Notes: a model not told the origin generated them from the letters alone. Counted from the stretch's first letter, positions 21,338-32,718 are shown. The stretch: DNA of 64,000 bases from Fallopia convolvulus (GCA_964016875.1 OZ024723.1:16170957-16234956); one strand, 5' to 3'. Translations and numbers: made by a program.

Positions 21338-21756
21338 TGATGACAAACCTATCACAAAAATCAGCAAGTATTTCAAAGCATGATATGCAAATGAGTTTCT
21401 ACGCGTATTTTTAGGGAGCCAATTCTTGTGAATCACTGAGTTCGTACTTAGCTTTTTATGCAATTGTTCCCCCTTAGCTATAGCGTATTCTGTGATATCT
21501 TTTCAACTTAACTCATCTCGCATTTTTTGTCTTTCCCCCTTTTGACATCATCGAAAACAAGTAAACGCATAGATAAGGAAGGAAAAGAACACGCAATCAT
21601 ACTAAAAACCATTCATTACTTAAGCAATAAAAATGTACATAGGAACACAAGAGACTATTTGTGGGAATATTGAGGCTAGGAAAAAGAAGGAAAAGATCAT
21701 GGGCTTGGTGGGAACAGGGCATCACAAAGCCGTGTCAAGACTTTTACAAGCTTTTC

Positions 21757-23926
21757 CTAGCCTTTGGCAATTTGTTCTTGGTCCCTTGCCATCTTTTCTT
21801 GTTCCCTGGCCATCTTGTCGAGTGTGTTGGCAATGTGTACCAACACTTGAGTGTTCCCATCCTGAGTGCCTTCACCAGATGGCAGCCTTTCTTGTTCCTC
21901 CACTGGCTCAGAGTGCCGCATTTTGTGGACCACAGAGATGTCCAGTTCCCTGCCTATGGTGACCTCTTCCTTGGATGTGTCGTAGAGGCCCTCTCTTAGC
22001 AAGAGTTTCTTGATGAGGCCAGCATAAGGGAGGGAGTGGGATTTGGAGGCCATACACTTCTCCATGTGCCCCAAGATTATGCGAGGAAGATTTATGGGCT
22101 TTTTGAGGAGGAAGTGGTAGAGGATGATGGCATCAGGGATGTTGATGACAAGGCGCTTCTCCTGGCGAGGGATCACCATGTTGATGATGAATTGATGGGA
22201 CAACTTTGCAATGAGGGACAAGTGATGAGTAGAGGTGCCAGTGGTGGGAACACGGCCCTCGTAGATCGTGTTGTAAATCTCCTCACTGTTGAAGTCGCCC
22301 CAGCTTTTGGCGGGCAGTTCCTGGAGGCCCTGGACAGGGACCTGTAGTTGAAGGCGGATTGTGGAGGTTGTGAAGATGAAGTCGTCGCCTTCGAGGGAGA
22401 GTGTTCCCTTGGTGCTGTTGTCTTGGACCACAAAGTTGTTGTAGAATCGGCGCACCTGAGAGGGATCGACACTCACGGCCTCACTACACATGTGTTCCCA
22501 TCCTTGGGCCTTGATCAGGTCCCATAGTTGCCCTAGCCCTTCATCGGTGAGCTGTTTTTCTGAGAGGATGAGGGGGGGAAGGAGCTTGCGATTCTCAGAG
22601 ATGTAGACTTTCTTGGGCACAGTTCCTTTCCCTTTCTTCTTTGTGTTCCCCCTGGAGACCGAAGTCTTTCCTTTTTGTTGAGGGGGAGCAGCCGCTTCGA
22701 GCATCAGTGGACAGGTCCTTTCCTCTGGGACCTGTGCCGACACCACCATTTGGTGGTCAGGAGCTTGGATGCCGGCATGCTCTTTGTAAGTGGGGGCCTC
22801 TTCTTCCTCTTCAGCGTCATCACTGGAGGTCCCTTCATCATTGGAGGAGGTCAGCCCTGTTTCCTCCTCGTCGTCTTCCTGACGACGACTGCTTGTCTCA
22901 GCACCGTCAGTTGGTGCTGGGTTCCCTTCTTCTTGGGCTTTGCCCCCTTGATTTTCGGAAGGCCCTTTGAGTACGCCTTCGAATTCTTCTTCGAGGGCCT
23001 TTAGTTGGGCTTCCTCTTCAGCAGTTCCCATCACGATGGGTGCATTGGCCTTTTGGTGAGCAAGGACTCCGATGGGGAGATGATCCTCATCGGAGTCGAG
23101 GTCTATGGTTTTCTGGGCCGAAGAAGGTGGGGAAGGGAGTTAGAGTGTGGTGGGAGAAGAGGGAGGTAGAGGAGAATTTTGTGGAGTTGGGACCTTGGGA
23201 GTAGAAGGAGGAGGAGTAGGAGTGCGAGCCTTGGGACTGGAGGTCCCAGAGGCAGACTTTGAAGTGATGGGGGATGTGGGAATGGGTGAGGTGGGTGGGG
23301 GAACTCTGGGGGAGGAAAGGATGGAGGAGGGTTAGTAGTTCCCGCAACCATGGGAACAGGGGAGGAAGAGATTATCGTGGAGTCCCTGGGACCTGAGGTC
23401 TCAGGGATTGATTGGGGAAGAGGGAGAAAGAGCTTCTCGACCTCGGATGGGTGAGCGACGGCATAGGCGTCGGGTTTGGACAGATTAAGGACCTCCTCCA
23501 TGTTGAGGAGGGATTTTTTCTTTGGAATGGGAAGAGATGGGGATGAAGAAGTGGAGATTTGTGAGTGTTTGCGTTTGGAGGAGTGGTGTTTGGATTTTGA
23601 GGAGTGGTGTTTGGATTTTGAGGAGTGTTTGTGTTTGGATTGTTTGGGTTTTTCGCATCGTCGACACTTTCGTATCCGAAAGTGTCGACGATGCGAATTT
23701 CGGAGGACGAGGGAGGTGGAAGAGTGGAGGTCGGCGGTGCTGGAGGTTGCGCCGCCGAGGGAGGAGGAAGAAAGGGACTTACATAATTGTAAAGTCCCTC
23801 GATGAGAACATCGCGAAGAGCTTCATTTTGCTCCTTCTCAACGTCCGCCATCATGGTGAGGAAGAGGGCTTTAGGGTTGTTTTGAATCCATGCCTTCATC
23901 TCGGCATAAGAATGGGTTGGAGCCAT
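21757..23926 (-). pseudogene. C2 third ORF, SIRE envelope-like protein
   Basis: Start proposed at 23926 (MAPTHSYAEMKAWIQNNPK). The first about 140 residues are followed by NPNTTPQ repeats, then the frame shifts near 23500 and again near 23150. The main part (from 23034, 425 residues) has an acidic linker, a basic patch (NTKKKGKGTVPKK) and a domain with LLPPLILSEKQLTDEGLGQLW and VRRFYNNFVVQDN that resembles the plant transposon protein domain found 3' of pol in SIRE/Maximus and Athila elements. A C-terminal helix repeats MAREQEKMARDQEQ. Its job is unknown; an envelope role is only a suggestion from the literature. Confidence 0.65.
23652..23697. repeat. Perfect 21 bp palindromic stem inside C2 third ORF
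   Basis: Arms 23652-23672 and 23677-23697 are exact reverse complements around a 4-base loop (TATC); the inner arm reads CGTCGACACTTTCG. It encodes RIVDTFGYESVDDA. Next to it, at 23575-23640, a 24 bp unit (GAGGAGTGGTGTTTGGATTT) is repeated about three times. Confidence 0.95.
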
Positions 23927-24684
23927 TGGAGAAAGGTTTGGGAAAGGGAGAGTTTTTGGAAGTTTTCTCGAAAGAGGGAGGAGGCAAAGTTGCAGAGGAG
24001 GAGAATGACAGGGAAGGATGAGGAAGAAGGAACCCAAAAGTGGTAAAGTAGGGTTTTATGTGAGAGAGACGAGGGTAGAAAGGGAAGTTGAGAAAGGCCT
24101 CGATAACCGTTGGCCAATAAGAGCGGAGAGCCGTTTCAACTTCTCGAGCATGCCTCTGACACGCGTCGTTTTCTTCCAGGGGAAGTCTTTTGAATTTTTT
24201 GAGTGCTTGGCCCAAAACGCTTCAGAGTTTGACACAATTTCCCATTTCCCTAGTGACGATTCATCTTTTCAGATCCAGTGTTCCCTTGCTTGTTAGCACC
24301 AGTTCCCATGATCTCTACAAAGGTCATATTGAGTGGAGAGGTTAGGGGAACTCACACTCAATTTTCTTTGTGAGGCTGAGGAACTCAAAAGAGAACCAGA
24401 CAATTGCAACTCGATTTTGGGATAAAGAGTTTGGCTCATGAGAAACGTTTGGCTGGTCCTTAGGTTAGGGTAGGTTTTATGATCAACCGTCATAGTGGCT
24501 TGTAGAGAGGGTTAAAGGGAACTCTGATTGATCATTTTGGGTCAAAAGAGATAATGTTCCTCTATACACATCAAGCTCTAGACTAGTAATATGGCAAAAT
24601 GAAAGCACTGAGTCCTACAGTTCCCTATCATGCATTTCTAGTTAGACTAATCAAGCATTGAGGGAGAGACAAACAGGGACTCGT
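23927..24684. other. C2 spacer between RNase H and third ORF
   Basis: No convincing gene. Open frames here are short or proline/phenylalanine-rich by composition. This is where a leader or splice acceptor for the third ORF would lie, but I see no site I can support. Confidence 0.4.
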
Positions 24685-25790
24685 TTAGTTTAGAGTTATC
24701 ATCCCTAGAAGCATTCGAAAACGCTGGTAGGGACGTCTGTCTAAAGCTTTGGTGAGAATGTCCGCAATTTGCTCTTCCGTTCTGCAGTGTTGCATAGAGA
24801 TGTTCCCATTTTCAACATTGTCACGTAGAAAATGATGCCTAATGTCAATGTGCTTAGTCCTAGAATGATGCACAGGATTTTTGGAAATGTTAATGGCACT
24901 AGTATTATCACAGAGTATAGGAACTGGGCCAAATGACATACCGTAATCCTGAAGTTGGGACTTGAGCCATAGTACTTGGGAACAACATGATGCGGCAGCC
25001 ACGTATTCTGCTTCAGCTGTGGAGAGTGCCACTGAATTTTGCTTCTTGGATCCCCAAGAGACTAAGCATGACCCAAGGAACTGGGCCATTCCTGATGTGC
25101 TCTTTCTATCAACTAGGTGCCCATCAAAATCTGCATCTGTATAAGCAATGAGCTCAAGGGAACTGTTCCTTGGATACCAGAGGCACAAGTTGTCGTTCCC
25201 TTTGAGGTACCTGAAAATCCTCTTCACCTCTTTCAGGTGTGATTCTTTGGGATTAGCTTGAAAACGTGCACATAAGCACACTGAGAACATAATATCAGGC
25301 CTACTAGTAGTTAAGTATAGGAGAGAGCCAATCATACCTCTAAAGTTCCTTTGATCGACACTTACCCCTGTTTCATCAGCATTGAGCCTGGAATTTGGGG
25401 AGATGGGAGTGTCGATGGGCCTTGAGTGGTCCATCCCATACTTGACTAGCATTTCTCTGATGTATTTCTGTTGATGAATCCTTGTTCCCTCCTTTGTTTG
25501 AGAAATCTGGAGTCCTAGGAAGAACGTGAGTTCCCCTATGAGACTCATCTCAAACTCACTACTCATGAGGTCCTTAAACTTCTCTACAAGAGTTTCGTTA
25601 GTTGCTCCAAAAACAATGTCATCAACATAAACTTGAACAATCAAGATATCCTTAGACTCTTTCTTAAGGAAAAGAGTTTTGTCTATGGAACCTCGAAGGT
25701 ATCCATGAGACAGAAGGAACAGAGCAAACCTGTCATACCATGCTCGAGGAGCTTGTTTGAGTCCGTAGAGGGTATCCTTAGACTCTTTCT
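24685..25790 (-). pseudogene. C2 reverse transcriptase (C-terminal half) and RNase H
   Basis: The frame opens at the deletion junction and reads TLYGLKQAPRAWYDRF, then VQVYVDDIVFGATNE (catalytic DD intact), FFLGLQISQTKEGTRIHQ, SLLYLTTSRPDI, then RNase H with AYTDADFDG, STSGMAQFLGSCLVSW, STAEAEYVA and LCDNTSAINIS, ending ALDRRPYQRFRMLLG. The reading frame is open to the stop at 24685, which is unusual in this window and fits a young copy. The first half of RT, integrase and protease are absent. Confidence 0.92.
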
Positions 25791-26962
25791 AGCTTCCTTT
25801 GCAGTTTAATGTTATCTTTGACAAGACTTGTGAGAATTTTAAGCAGTTCAGGTTTCTCATAATTTGACAAAGAAGCAAGAACGGATTCGGGGGTTATCTC
25901 AGTAGGTTGTTCCCCAGTGGTTTCTCCTAAGGCCATGGCGCACATGTCAGGTTGAGCCCATGATTCAGGCTCCTCGTCTTCATCGTCACTTCATGTGGCT
26001 ATGTAGGCCTTTTTCCCTTTTCCTCGGTTGTCCGTTCCCTGAGGGCACTCCTTGGCAAAGTGTCCCTTCTTGTAACACTTGTAGCACGTTACATCCGAGA
26101 GGTCTTTTTCAGCAGATTTTCTTTGGGAACTCTGTCCTTTTCCTGAGTTCCCATAATTCTTCTTGAACTTCCCTTTGTAGAAAGATCGAAGAGCTTTTGT
26201 TACAAGGACTAGCTCTTCATCCTCATCTTCTTCAGATTCTTCATGTTGCTCTTGTACTGCCTTGATCACCTTTTCAAGTTTGAGAGCTATCCCTTGATGT
26301 GCTCGCTTTTGCTCCCTGTCATCTATCTTTCTCTTCTCATATCCCACCAGTTTTCCAAAAACCTGGTGGAGCATAAGAGCTCTGTTTTCGGGATTCTCTT
26401 TGAACATCGTTCTTTCATTTGTCCATTCTCCAGTCAACCCATTGAAGAGTTGTTGAACCTTCATTTTGTCGGTGACTTCCTCTTTAGTGATCCCAAGACC
26501 AGTCATCTTGGTGCAAAGTCCCTCAAAACGGGATTGGTAGCTATCAATGGAGTCTCCTATCTCCATCTGGAAGGTGAAGAACTCCCTCCTTACGTTCATC
26601 TGAAGATCTTCTCGGAGGTCTGAGTTCCCAATGTGCATTTGCTGAATGGCTTCCCACACTTCCTTTGTCGTGTCTAGGTTTGCCACTCTGTCGCAGTCTT
26701 GCACCGACATAGCATTCTTGAGGTACTGGATGGCTTTGAAGTTGGCCTCCATGCACTTGTACTCATTAGGTCCCCATTTTGAAAGGTCATTCTCAATCGC
26801 TGGATCAATTTTGAAGTTCCCTTTCTCTATGACGCACCAAGCTTGGTAGTCCTGGCTGCGCATCCAGTTCTTCATGTCGCGTTGCCAGACTTCAAATCTA
26901 CCAGTGATGAGCCTTGGTGGCTTGCTGTTGTTGTGACCGACTTGGGTGAGTTCGTGAGCCAT
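25791..26962 (-). pseudogene. C2 gag
   Basis: Start at 26962 (MAHELTQVGHNNSKPPRL). Gag core: FEVWQRDMKNWMRSQDYQAW, KEVWEAIQQMHIGN and GDSIDSYQSRFEGLC. The zinc knuckle CYKCYKKGHFAKEC (CX2CX4HX4C) is at about 26050-26090. An in-frame TGA at 25991-25993 (after KKAYIAT) interrupts it; the same frame continues with acidic SDDEDEEPESWAQPDM and MALGE, as usual in SIRE gag, up to the deletion junction near 25785. The TGA most likely replaced a TGG tryptophan codon. Confidence 0.9.
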
Positions 26963-27003
26963 GTTTGAAACCTGCGATGCTAACACAAATCTAGAGCAGC
27001 CTT

Positions 27004-27015
27004 GCTCTGATACCA
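27004..27015 (-). promoter_or_regulatory. C2 primer binding site (tRNA-iMet)
   Basis: TGGTATCAGAGC on the minus strand, two bases from the LTR end. Confidence 0.92.
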
Positions 27016-27017
27016 AT

Positions 27018-28077
27018 TGTTGGATCGTGAACGAGTTAGCAAGAGCTTGGGAACTGGCTGTTAAGCTGTTCCCAAGGCAGCGGAAGGAATAATATCGCAA
27101 GTAATTAAAACGCTGAAAGAACACAGTTTCTTATAGAGGAACCCCACGACAACCAACTAGTTGTGTGGGTAAACCTCTACCTCTGCTTGGAGGATTTTGA
27201 ATGACTTTCTTATTTTATTGCTTGTTCCTTAGTTACAATCAGCCAGGTTCAAACTTCTCTGTTCCTAAAAGTTCTACCTAACTCTAGCAACACTAATGAA
27301 CCTTCTCAACTGAGTTCCTAAGCGAACTACTCAATTAAAACAAGAGAGTCAAACCTTACACCTTACAATTCAGTTCCCTTGCTCTTGGGAACTTCACCTT
27401 CACCGTCGTCGAGATCTGACACTCGCCGCCGGGGACTTCTCTTCTTCTTTCTCTTTCTCTGTTGTGGGTATTTGTGAGTTTTGGGAGAAGTGCTCAATCC
27501 GAGCACTATTCATTTGGCTTTATACTCGAGTGAACTTGGGCTTCAATCACATCTTTCATTTGTATCCGAAATGCCCTTTGCTTGATGCCCAAGTTGTACT
27601 TTCTTCACATGTGACTTCAATTTGAACTGGGTCAACTTCTTGAGATGATCGGACCGTTGGATCAATCGTGACAGTCTACTCCTCAGACTGTGCCTTCATC
27701 CTGTCCAAGACAAGATCCCATGATATGCGCTGATCGGTCTTTGTCCTCACATGTGAGTTCCCATATCGTGGGAACTGTCCTCTTCTGAGTTCCTTTGAGA
27801 GAAACTCTTCATCGTGTAAGCCTGTGTTCTCTGGTCATTCTTGGGAGTTCTCATTTCATGGGAACTTTCCTCTTCAGAGTTCCCTTGATGGGAACTCTTC
27901 ATTGTGTGCTCCTGTGATCTTGGGTCATTCGTGGACGTTCTTTGCTCAACCTGTGTTCCTTAGAAATACTTGATCGAAGCACATTAGTTCCATTATAGTG
28001 TTTGTCATTATCAAAACTCGGAGAACTGTATCGTTGTTCCGATGTTTAGAACCAGAGGTCCCAACATCGTTCCAACA
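27018..28077 (-). repeat. C2 5' LTR
   Basis: 1060 bp with terminal TGTTGGA/TCCAACA inverted repeat; same length as the 3' LTR. A candidate TATA box (GTATAAAG, minus strand) is at 27518-27525. Confidence 0.93.
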
Positions 28078-28082
28078 GATCT

Positions 28083-28624
28083 TGATAGCCCGGAGGCCTA
28101 TAAGGTGCGGGCCTTCTTTCTTGTGGTGGAGGTGCGTTTCCGTGCCCTTGATTGTAATTGCCCCGAGCGGGATAATTGTTGTCCCTGTCGGCATAATTAT
28201 TAGCCTCATTTCTATATTGGTCTCTCATACAATTGGTTTCAGCATAAGTCTCAGCGGCTCTTACCTGCTCAACGTTAGTGCATGTAGATGTACTATGGAC
28301 TTGAGAGCCACATTCTTGACAAGATTGAGAGGTTTTACACAAACTTACTTGTTTATTGAGACGGTTGATCCCATCTTGCATGAACTGGAACTTCACATCC
28401 GGATCCACATCAGTGTTCAGATTGTACAACTTCCTTTGGGGCAGTTGGGCTTTTTATGTTCCATACATCGTGTCGTAATTGGTTAGCTTGTCTAGCAACG
28501 CCGAAGCCTCATCGGGATTCATATTTATAAAACCGCAATCAGTGTGCAGATTGATGCAATCTTTCGTTGCAACATTGATCCATTGGAAGAAGATCTCCTG
28601 GAGAACATAAGGTGGTTGCCCATG
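28083..28624 (-). pseudogene. G1 gag, C-terminal part
   Basis: PPYVLQEIFFQWINVATKD, INLHTDCGFINMNPDEASAL, then after a stop (28454) VDPDVKFQFMQDGINRLNKQ and the CQECGSQVHSTSTC zinc-knuckle-like motif, ending in a proline- and asparagine-rich tail cut by C2. The order and sequence match G2 and G3 gag. S1 separates it from the N-terminal part. Confidence 0.85.
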
Positions 28625-29716
28625 TGATGTGAGTTCGTCTACCACACCTTCTATCGAGCACCTACCGAGTGACGTTCTCAATGCTTAGGCTCGTGCCGAG
28701 GGTGCGATGCTAGATACCGTGCCTAATGGGGTGTTGTTGCACACGCCGATTTTCCGACCTTGGTGCGCCTTGTTTTTTGAGGGATGGTGCCACTTCTTCG
28801 GGCACTTTTGATGGCGCCTTGTCCCATGACTCGAGTAAGGATTCCAACCCTAAAGAGAAGCCCAATGTGCATGATAAAGGGGAGCCTACACTTGGACAAG
28901 CAAACAAGGACGGTGTTCGAGGCGCTAAGAAGTCGAGTCAATGAGCCATGCCCTATCTTGGCCACATCACGCGAGCCCTAGCTAAGCCAATACTAGATAA
29001 AATCAAGGAGGAATTCATGGCTCATAAGTTTCTGATGGCTAATGACAGTGAATGTTGGAGTGTTCTTGTGACTATTGGTTCGACTAGTGCTAAAACTTGA
29101 CTTATGTTTTGTTAAGGGTTTTTAGTTGAATTTCTTGAAACTTAAGGGTGTTTTATGTAATTAGAGAGAAGTGTGGGCTAAGTTGTGGGGAGGCGTGGCT
29201 ATGGGGTTAAAACCCTTGTTTTTGGCCTCCTTGTGAGAGAAGACTTGAAACCATGAATGTTCTCTCTTTTGTTTACTTTTCAATCTAAGGTGCTTGCACT
29301 TTTTCGTTTCAATTCTCATTGTTTGATCGTTGGTGAATCATATCTGACGTTCTTTCAACTTAGTTTGTTGATCTTGGTGCGTAATATCCAAGACTCAACA
29401 TCCATATCCAGCACTCCATCAATCCACTTCTGTTCGCTCCATCAATCGTTCCATTTCCATCTCGGTGGATTCTGCACTACCTCAGTATAATCACCATAAC
29501 TTCCAATCTACACATCATCTAGATCTGAAATTTGGAGGAGTACAACTACACTCAAAGATCTAACTCCTCATTTTCGAATCACTCAAATCCGACTTCGGAC
29601 CAGGAAGATCAATCCAGTTGAAGACGGGTCAGATTCCTTGGTGTTGTTGTCAGAATTCCTTGGAAGTCTTTGAAGGCGATCCCTTTGCATCATCTACACC
29701 ATCGATCCTGTCATCA
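28625..29716 (+). mobile_element. S1: solo LTR of the N1 family
   Basis: 1092 bp, TGATGTGAG..TGTCATCA, flanked by CCATG (28620-28624 and 29717-29721). It aligns with the N1 3' LTR (4335-5439) in reverse orientation, including the coding start (GTFDGALSHDSSKDSNPKEK in the 28726-28944 frame). A lone LTR with a target duplication is the product of recombination between the two LTRs of a full element. Confidence 0.92.
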
Positions 29717-29721
29717 CCATG

Positions 29722-30428
29722 GGTAGGGAACTATCCAAGCAGCTCCTTAAATCTCTCCCGTGTCTCAACAAACGACTCATTAGGTAACTCGTGGTAGGAT
29801 GTGATACGCTTCCTAAGCTCCATAGTCTTGGCGGGCGGGAAGAACTTTGTCATGAATAAGTCATGCAAGGCTCTCCACGTGTTTAATGACTTAGGAGGTA
29901 GGCTCTCTAACTAGCTCAGGGCCTTACCTTCAAGAGACCACTTGAAGGTCTTTAAAAGAACATATTCAAGAGAAACACCGTCAGCAACTATAGTATCACA
30001 TAAATTAGTAAAATTCTTGATATGTTCCATTAGGCATTCAGTAGGTTTCCCTTCAAACTGAGCACGTTTAATCAAGGATATAAAGTGAGTTGTAATCTCA
30101 AAGGTACAGTTGATGTCGGGGAGCACAATTGCCGATTCCGGCACCCTCAGTTCCGGATGCATATATTGCTTGGCATTGCTCGGAATGGCATTCAGTTGTT
30201 CTTGTAAACGGGTAGCATTATCCCATTCACACTGAGTCGCAGCAGCTTTAGCGTCCCTAGCAGCTTGTAGCCACTCTCCATCTGCACACGAAGGTCGGCC
30301 ATATGTTGAGCGAGTTCTTCAGCAGTTGCCATTGAACGGTTCTCTCGTCTTCTGCGATGAAAAGTACGTTCAGGCTCGGAATCAAATAAAGGATTATCGA
30401 AATCAAGCCTACGCCTTCCCGCTTGCAT
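29722..30428 (-). pseudogene. G1 gag, N-terminal part
   Basis: Start at 30428 (MQAGRRRLDFDNPLFDSEPE). ENRSMATAEELAQHMADLRV matches G2; after a shift, KQYMHPELRVPESAIVLPDI, FISLIKRAQFEGKPTECLME and LEYVLLKTFKWSLEGKALS follow, then a stop and the remains of the LESLPPKSL and ITSYHELPNESFVE blocks up to the S1 duplication. Confidence 0.85.
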
Positions 30429-30522
30429 AAACTGAGAAAACAAACAAAAGTAAACAAATTAAAAAAACGGGGTTGGGCTATTCCCAAACCCTTAAAAAGC
30501 AACTAAACACAACACTATCACC

Positions 30523-30626
30523 TCTCCCGCAACGACGCAAATTTGTTGAAAGGCTAAAAATTTGTGTGGTAAGTATTCCCGCCTTTCACGCGGGTGACCC
30601 AGGTTCGATCCCCAACAACGACGCCA
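30523..30626 (+). other. G1 primer site with copied tRNA-Asp
   Basis: Sense to the plus strand, 30564-30626 reads as most of a tRNA-Asp ending in CCA: GTGGTAAGTATTCCCGCC, an anticodon stem that has lost the GTC (CCTTTCACG instead of CCTGTCACG), GGTTCGATCCCC, AACAACGACGCCA. Since G1 is on the minus strand this is the same order as in G2 and G3. A second diverged primer site is at about 30523-30541. It is not a functional tRNA gene: the acceptor stem has no proper 5' strand. Confidence 0.82.
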
Positions 30627-30629
30627 ATT

Positions 30630-31162
30630 TATTGAGAGGGTTTCTTGACTAACAAATAAATTTATAAGATCAAGACCCCGTTGAGTATAGCGAAGTCAGG
30701 TTCGTCCACGGGAAGAGAAGTCTATGTTTAATTACTAATAGTAAAACTCGAAAAACAAACAAACAAAAGCAACAACAAAAGCAACAACGAAACAAAATAA
30801 CAAAGTCAAAGCACTGTAGGACTCGGTACCGAGGGTATGGGCTCGGTAACGAGGTGAACTGAGAATGAGTTTTAATCAAAAGCGAGAAAAGATCTAGGAT
30901 TTAGGGTTTACCACAACATAGTCATGCATATTAAGTCATGTGAATAATAAATATCATGCCTTTGCACACAAATAATCAACTTTCGTTGAAAAGATAAGCA
31001 AATTAATCAAATTTCATAAATCAATTCACTTATATCTACTTATCACGATCTAAAGTTCTCAACTTTCATTTCAAACTTTATCCCTATTCAAATTCACAAC
31101 CTTTTCTTTCGATTAGATCATGAACTTTAAATTACTTCAACTTTCATCAAAGTATAAGAACA
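30630..31162 (-). repeat. G1 5' LTR, truncated
   Basis: Begins (plus strand) TATTGAGAGGGTTTCTTGAC, a decayed TG end, and continues with the family stretch around CAAGACCCCGTTGAGTATAG and two CTCGGTACCGAG/CTCGGTAACGAG modules near 30830-30860. It ends abruptly at the copia fragment, so about 800 bp are missing. Confidence 0.75.
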
Positions 31163-32140
31163 AACATGTAGCCTTGGCCACAACATGTTGTTTCTTAGAA
31201 GACCATCTAATAAGATTCCCACCATAATAAATGGCAAAACGATGCTGGAAATGACAATAATCACTATTAGAAGCCCAACCAGCATCACAATAAGTAATCA
31301 GACGGCTATCAACAGAAGGTTAGATAACCAAACCAGTCGTGAGAGACCCTTTTAAATACCGTAATATACGCTTAACAGCAGACTAGTGAGATTCAGTAGG
31401 TGCATGCATATACTGACAAACTCGATTAACAACATAAGATATCTCATGTCTAGTAATAGTATCATACTGTAATGCACCAACAATGCTACGATATAGAGAA
31501 GGGTTGGCTAAAGGATCACATGAGCGTTGTAAACGGGAAGTTGGCTCAGCAGGAGACGAAATCGGCTTGGCATCACACATTTTGCTTCGATTCAATAAAT
31601 CACGGATGTACTTCTGTTGAGATAGAACAAAGTGATCACGCCCATAAGTGACCTCCAAACCAAGAAATTAGTGCAAAGGGCCGAGATCACGTAAGGAGAA
31701 AGCGCGATTAAAAAGATGGATGAATCGATCAATGCCAGTTTTAATAGACTCGGTAATCAAAAGATCATCTACATAAAAAAGAATGTAGAAAACTAAGGTG
31801 CCATGCCGATGGACAAACAGAGCTGTGTAATATTTACAGGCTCGAAAACCGTGGCCAAGAAGAAACTGACGCAACTTGGTGAATCAGGCCCGTGGAGCCT
31901 GTTTGAGCCCATACAAAGCTTTCCGGAGTAAATAGACATGATTGGGCCATGTATGATCAACAAAACCCGGGGTTTGAGACATATATACCTGCTCAGAAAG
32001 ATCTCAATTAAGAAACACATTATTAATATCAACTTATCGGATTGGCCAGGAATGTTATAATGCAATAGATAAAACAATCTGAATAGCGGTAGGTTTAATA
32101 ATAGGACTAGAAGGTGTCAAAATAATCGATACCCTCCTCC
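31163..32140 (-). pseudogene. Copia reverse transcriptase fragment
   Basis: Broken RT-RNase H of another copia element. From the right: decayed YFDTF region, ALYGLKQAPRA, LRQFLLGHGF, FYILFYVDDLLITES, LSQQKYIRDLLNRSKMCDAK, SIVGALQYDTITRHEISYVV, and a stub of RNase H (WSSKKQHVVAKAT). Many stops and shifts. No LTRs, primer site or other domains, so it is a truncated relic between G1 and the mobile-domain pseudogene. Confidence 0.85.
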
Positions 32141-32718
32141 TAATAGTGCACTATTTTTACTACCTCAAATCCAAGACTGTATGAACATGGTCAAGATAGA
32201 AGGCAACCATGTAATTCTTGATTTGGTGTCTTAATAGGAAGACAAACACTACCTATAGCTTTGAACTGAATGATGTAAACTATTTGTTTTCTGTTATGCT
32301 ATTTTGCTGTAAATAGTTCAACTCCCTAAACTGTCTATTTGCTTTGTTTCTGTTTTCTGTGTTGCCTCTGGCCGTAACGGCCCTAGGTGCACCGGCCGTA
32401 ACAGTCATAGCTCAACAGTGGCTTCATATTTGGAATCCATCACTTAAATTTCGGTAATGCATTTTCAATCAAACTCTGAACGTCGAAAAATACATAAACG
32501 TCAAAAAAAATCTTTTTTTGCAATCATGTCTAAACATCATAAGTGGGGAAATACATAAATGTCAAGTACGGAAATACATCCCAAGTCTGAAAATACATAA
32601 ATGTCAAGCACAAAAATACATCCTGAAAAATACATAAATGTCAAGCACAAAAATAAATCCTGAAAATACATAAATGTCAAGCACGAAAATATATCCCATG
32701 TTTGAAAATCCCTAAACG
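32141..32718. repeat. Non-coding stretch with 36-42 bp tandem repeats
   Basis: No gene. From about 32480 to 32735 the unit GAAAATACATAAATGTCAAG plus about 17 bases is repeated (ATACATAAATG begins at 32551, 32593, 32630 and 32666) with degenerate copies on both sides. GGCCGTAACGGCC, a perfect 13-base palindrome apart from its centre, is at 32370-32382, with a decayed second copy at 32393. Confidence 0.8.

Larger units (their letters stand above)
20262..28077 (-). mobile_element. C2: young SIRE-type copia element with internal deletion
   Basis: 7816 bp, ends TGTTGGATCG and GTTCCAACA, target duplication GATCT (20257-20261 and 28078-28082). The two LTRs are both 1060 bp with only about 16 differences by eye, so the insertion is recent. 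From the right: 5' LTR, iMet primer site, gag, a fused RT-RNase H, then a 3' ORF of envelope-like type, a polypurine tract and the 3' LTR. Protease, integrase and the first half of RT are deleted, so it cannot move by itself. Confidence 0.93.
9797..31162 (-). mobile_element. G1: Athila-like gag-protease element, host of the first nest
   Basis: G1 pieces on the minus strand: 5' LTR 30630-31162, primer site with copied tRNA 30523-30626, gag 30428-29722 and 28624-28083, gag-protease linker 20256-19500, protease 11040-10832 and 10184-9898, tail to about 9797. Insertions occupy the gaps: S1 (28625-29716), C2 (20262-28077), G2 (11041-19494) and a hAT MITE (10193-10823). The 3' end and 3' LTR are missing at about 9797. 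No RT or integrase appears in any piece. Sequence style matches G2, G3 and G5. Confidence 0.85.

Noticed and set aside
21633..22970. Plus-strand open frames of about 110 residues
   Set aside because: They lie opposite the C2 third ORF, have cysteine/tryptophan-rich compositions and no domain. They are reverse-strand by-products.
23087..23347. Proline-rich secreted-looking protein on the minus strand
   Set aside because: It overlaps the third ORF of C2 in another frame. The leucine/proline runs reflect the low-complexity linker.
30564..30626. Functional tRNA-Asp gene
   Set aside because: It sits exactly at the primer site of G1, lacks a proper 5' acceptor strand and the GTC anticodon, and includes CCA. 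It is a reverse-transcribed relic.
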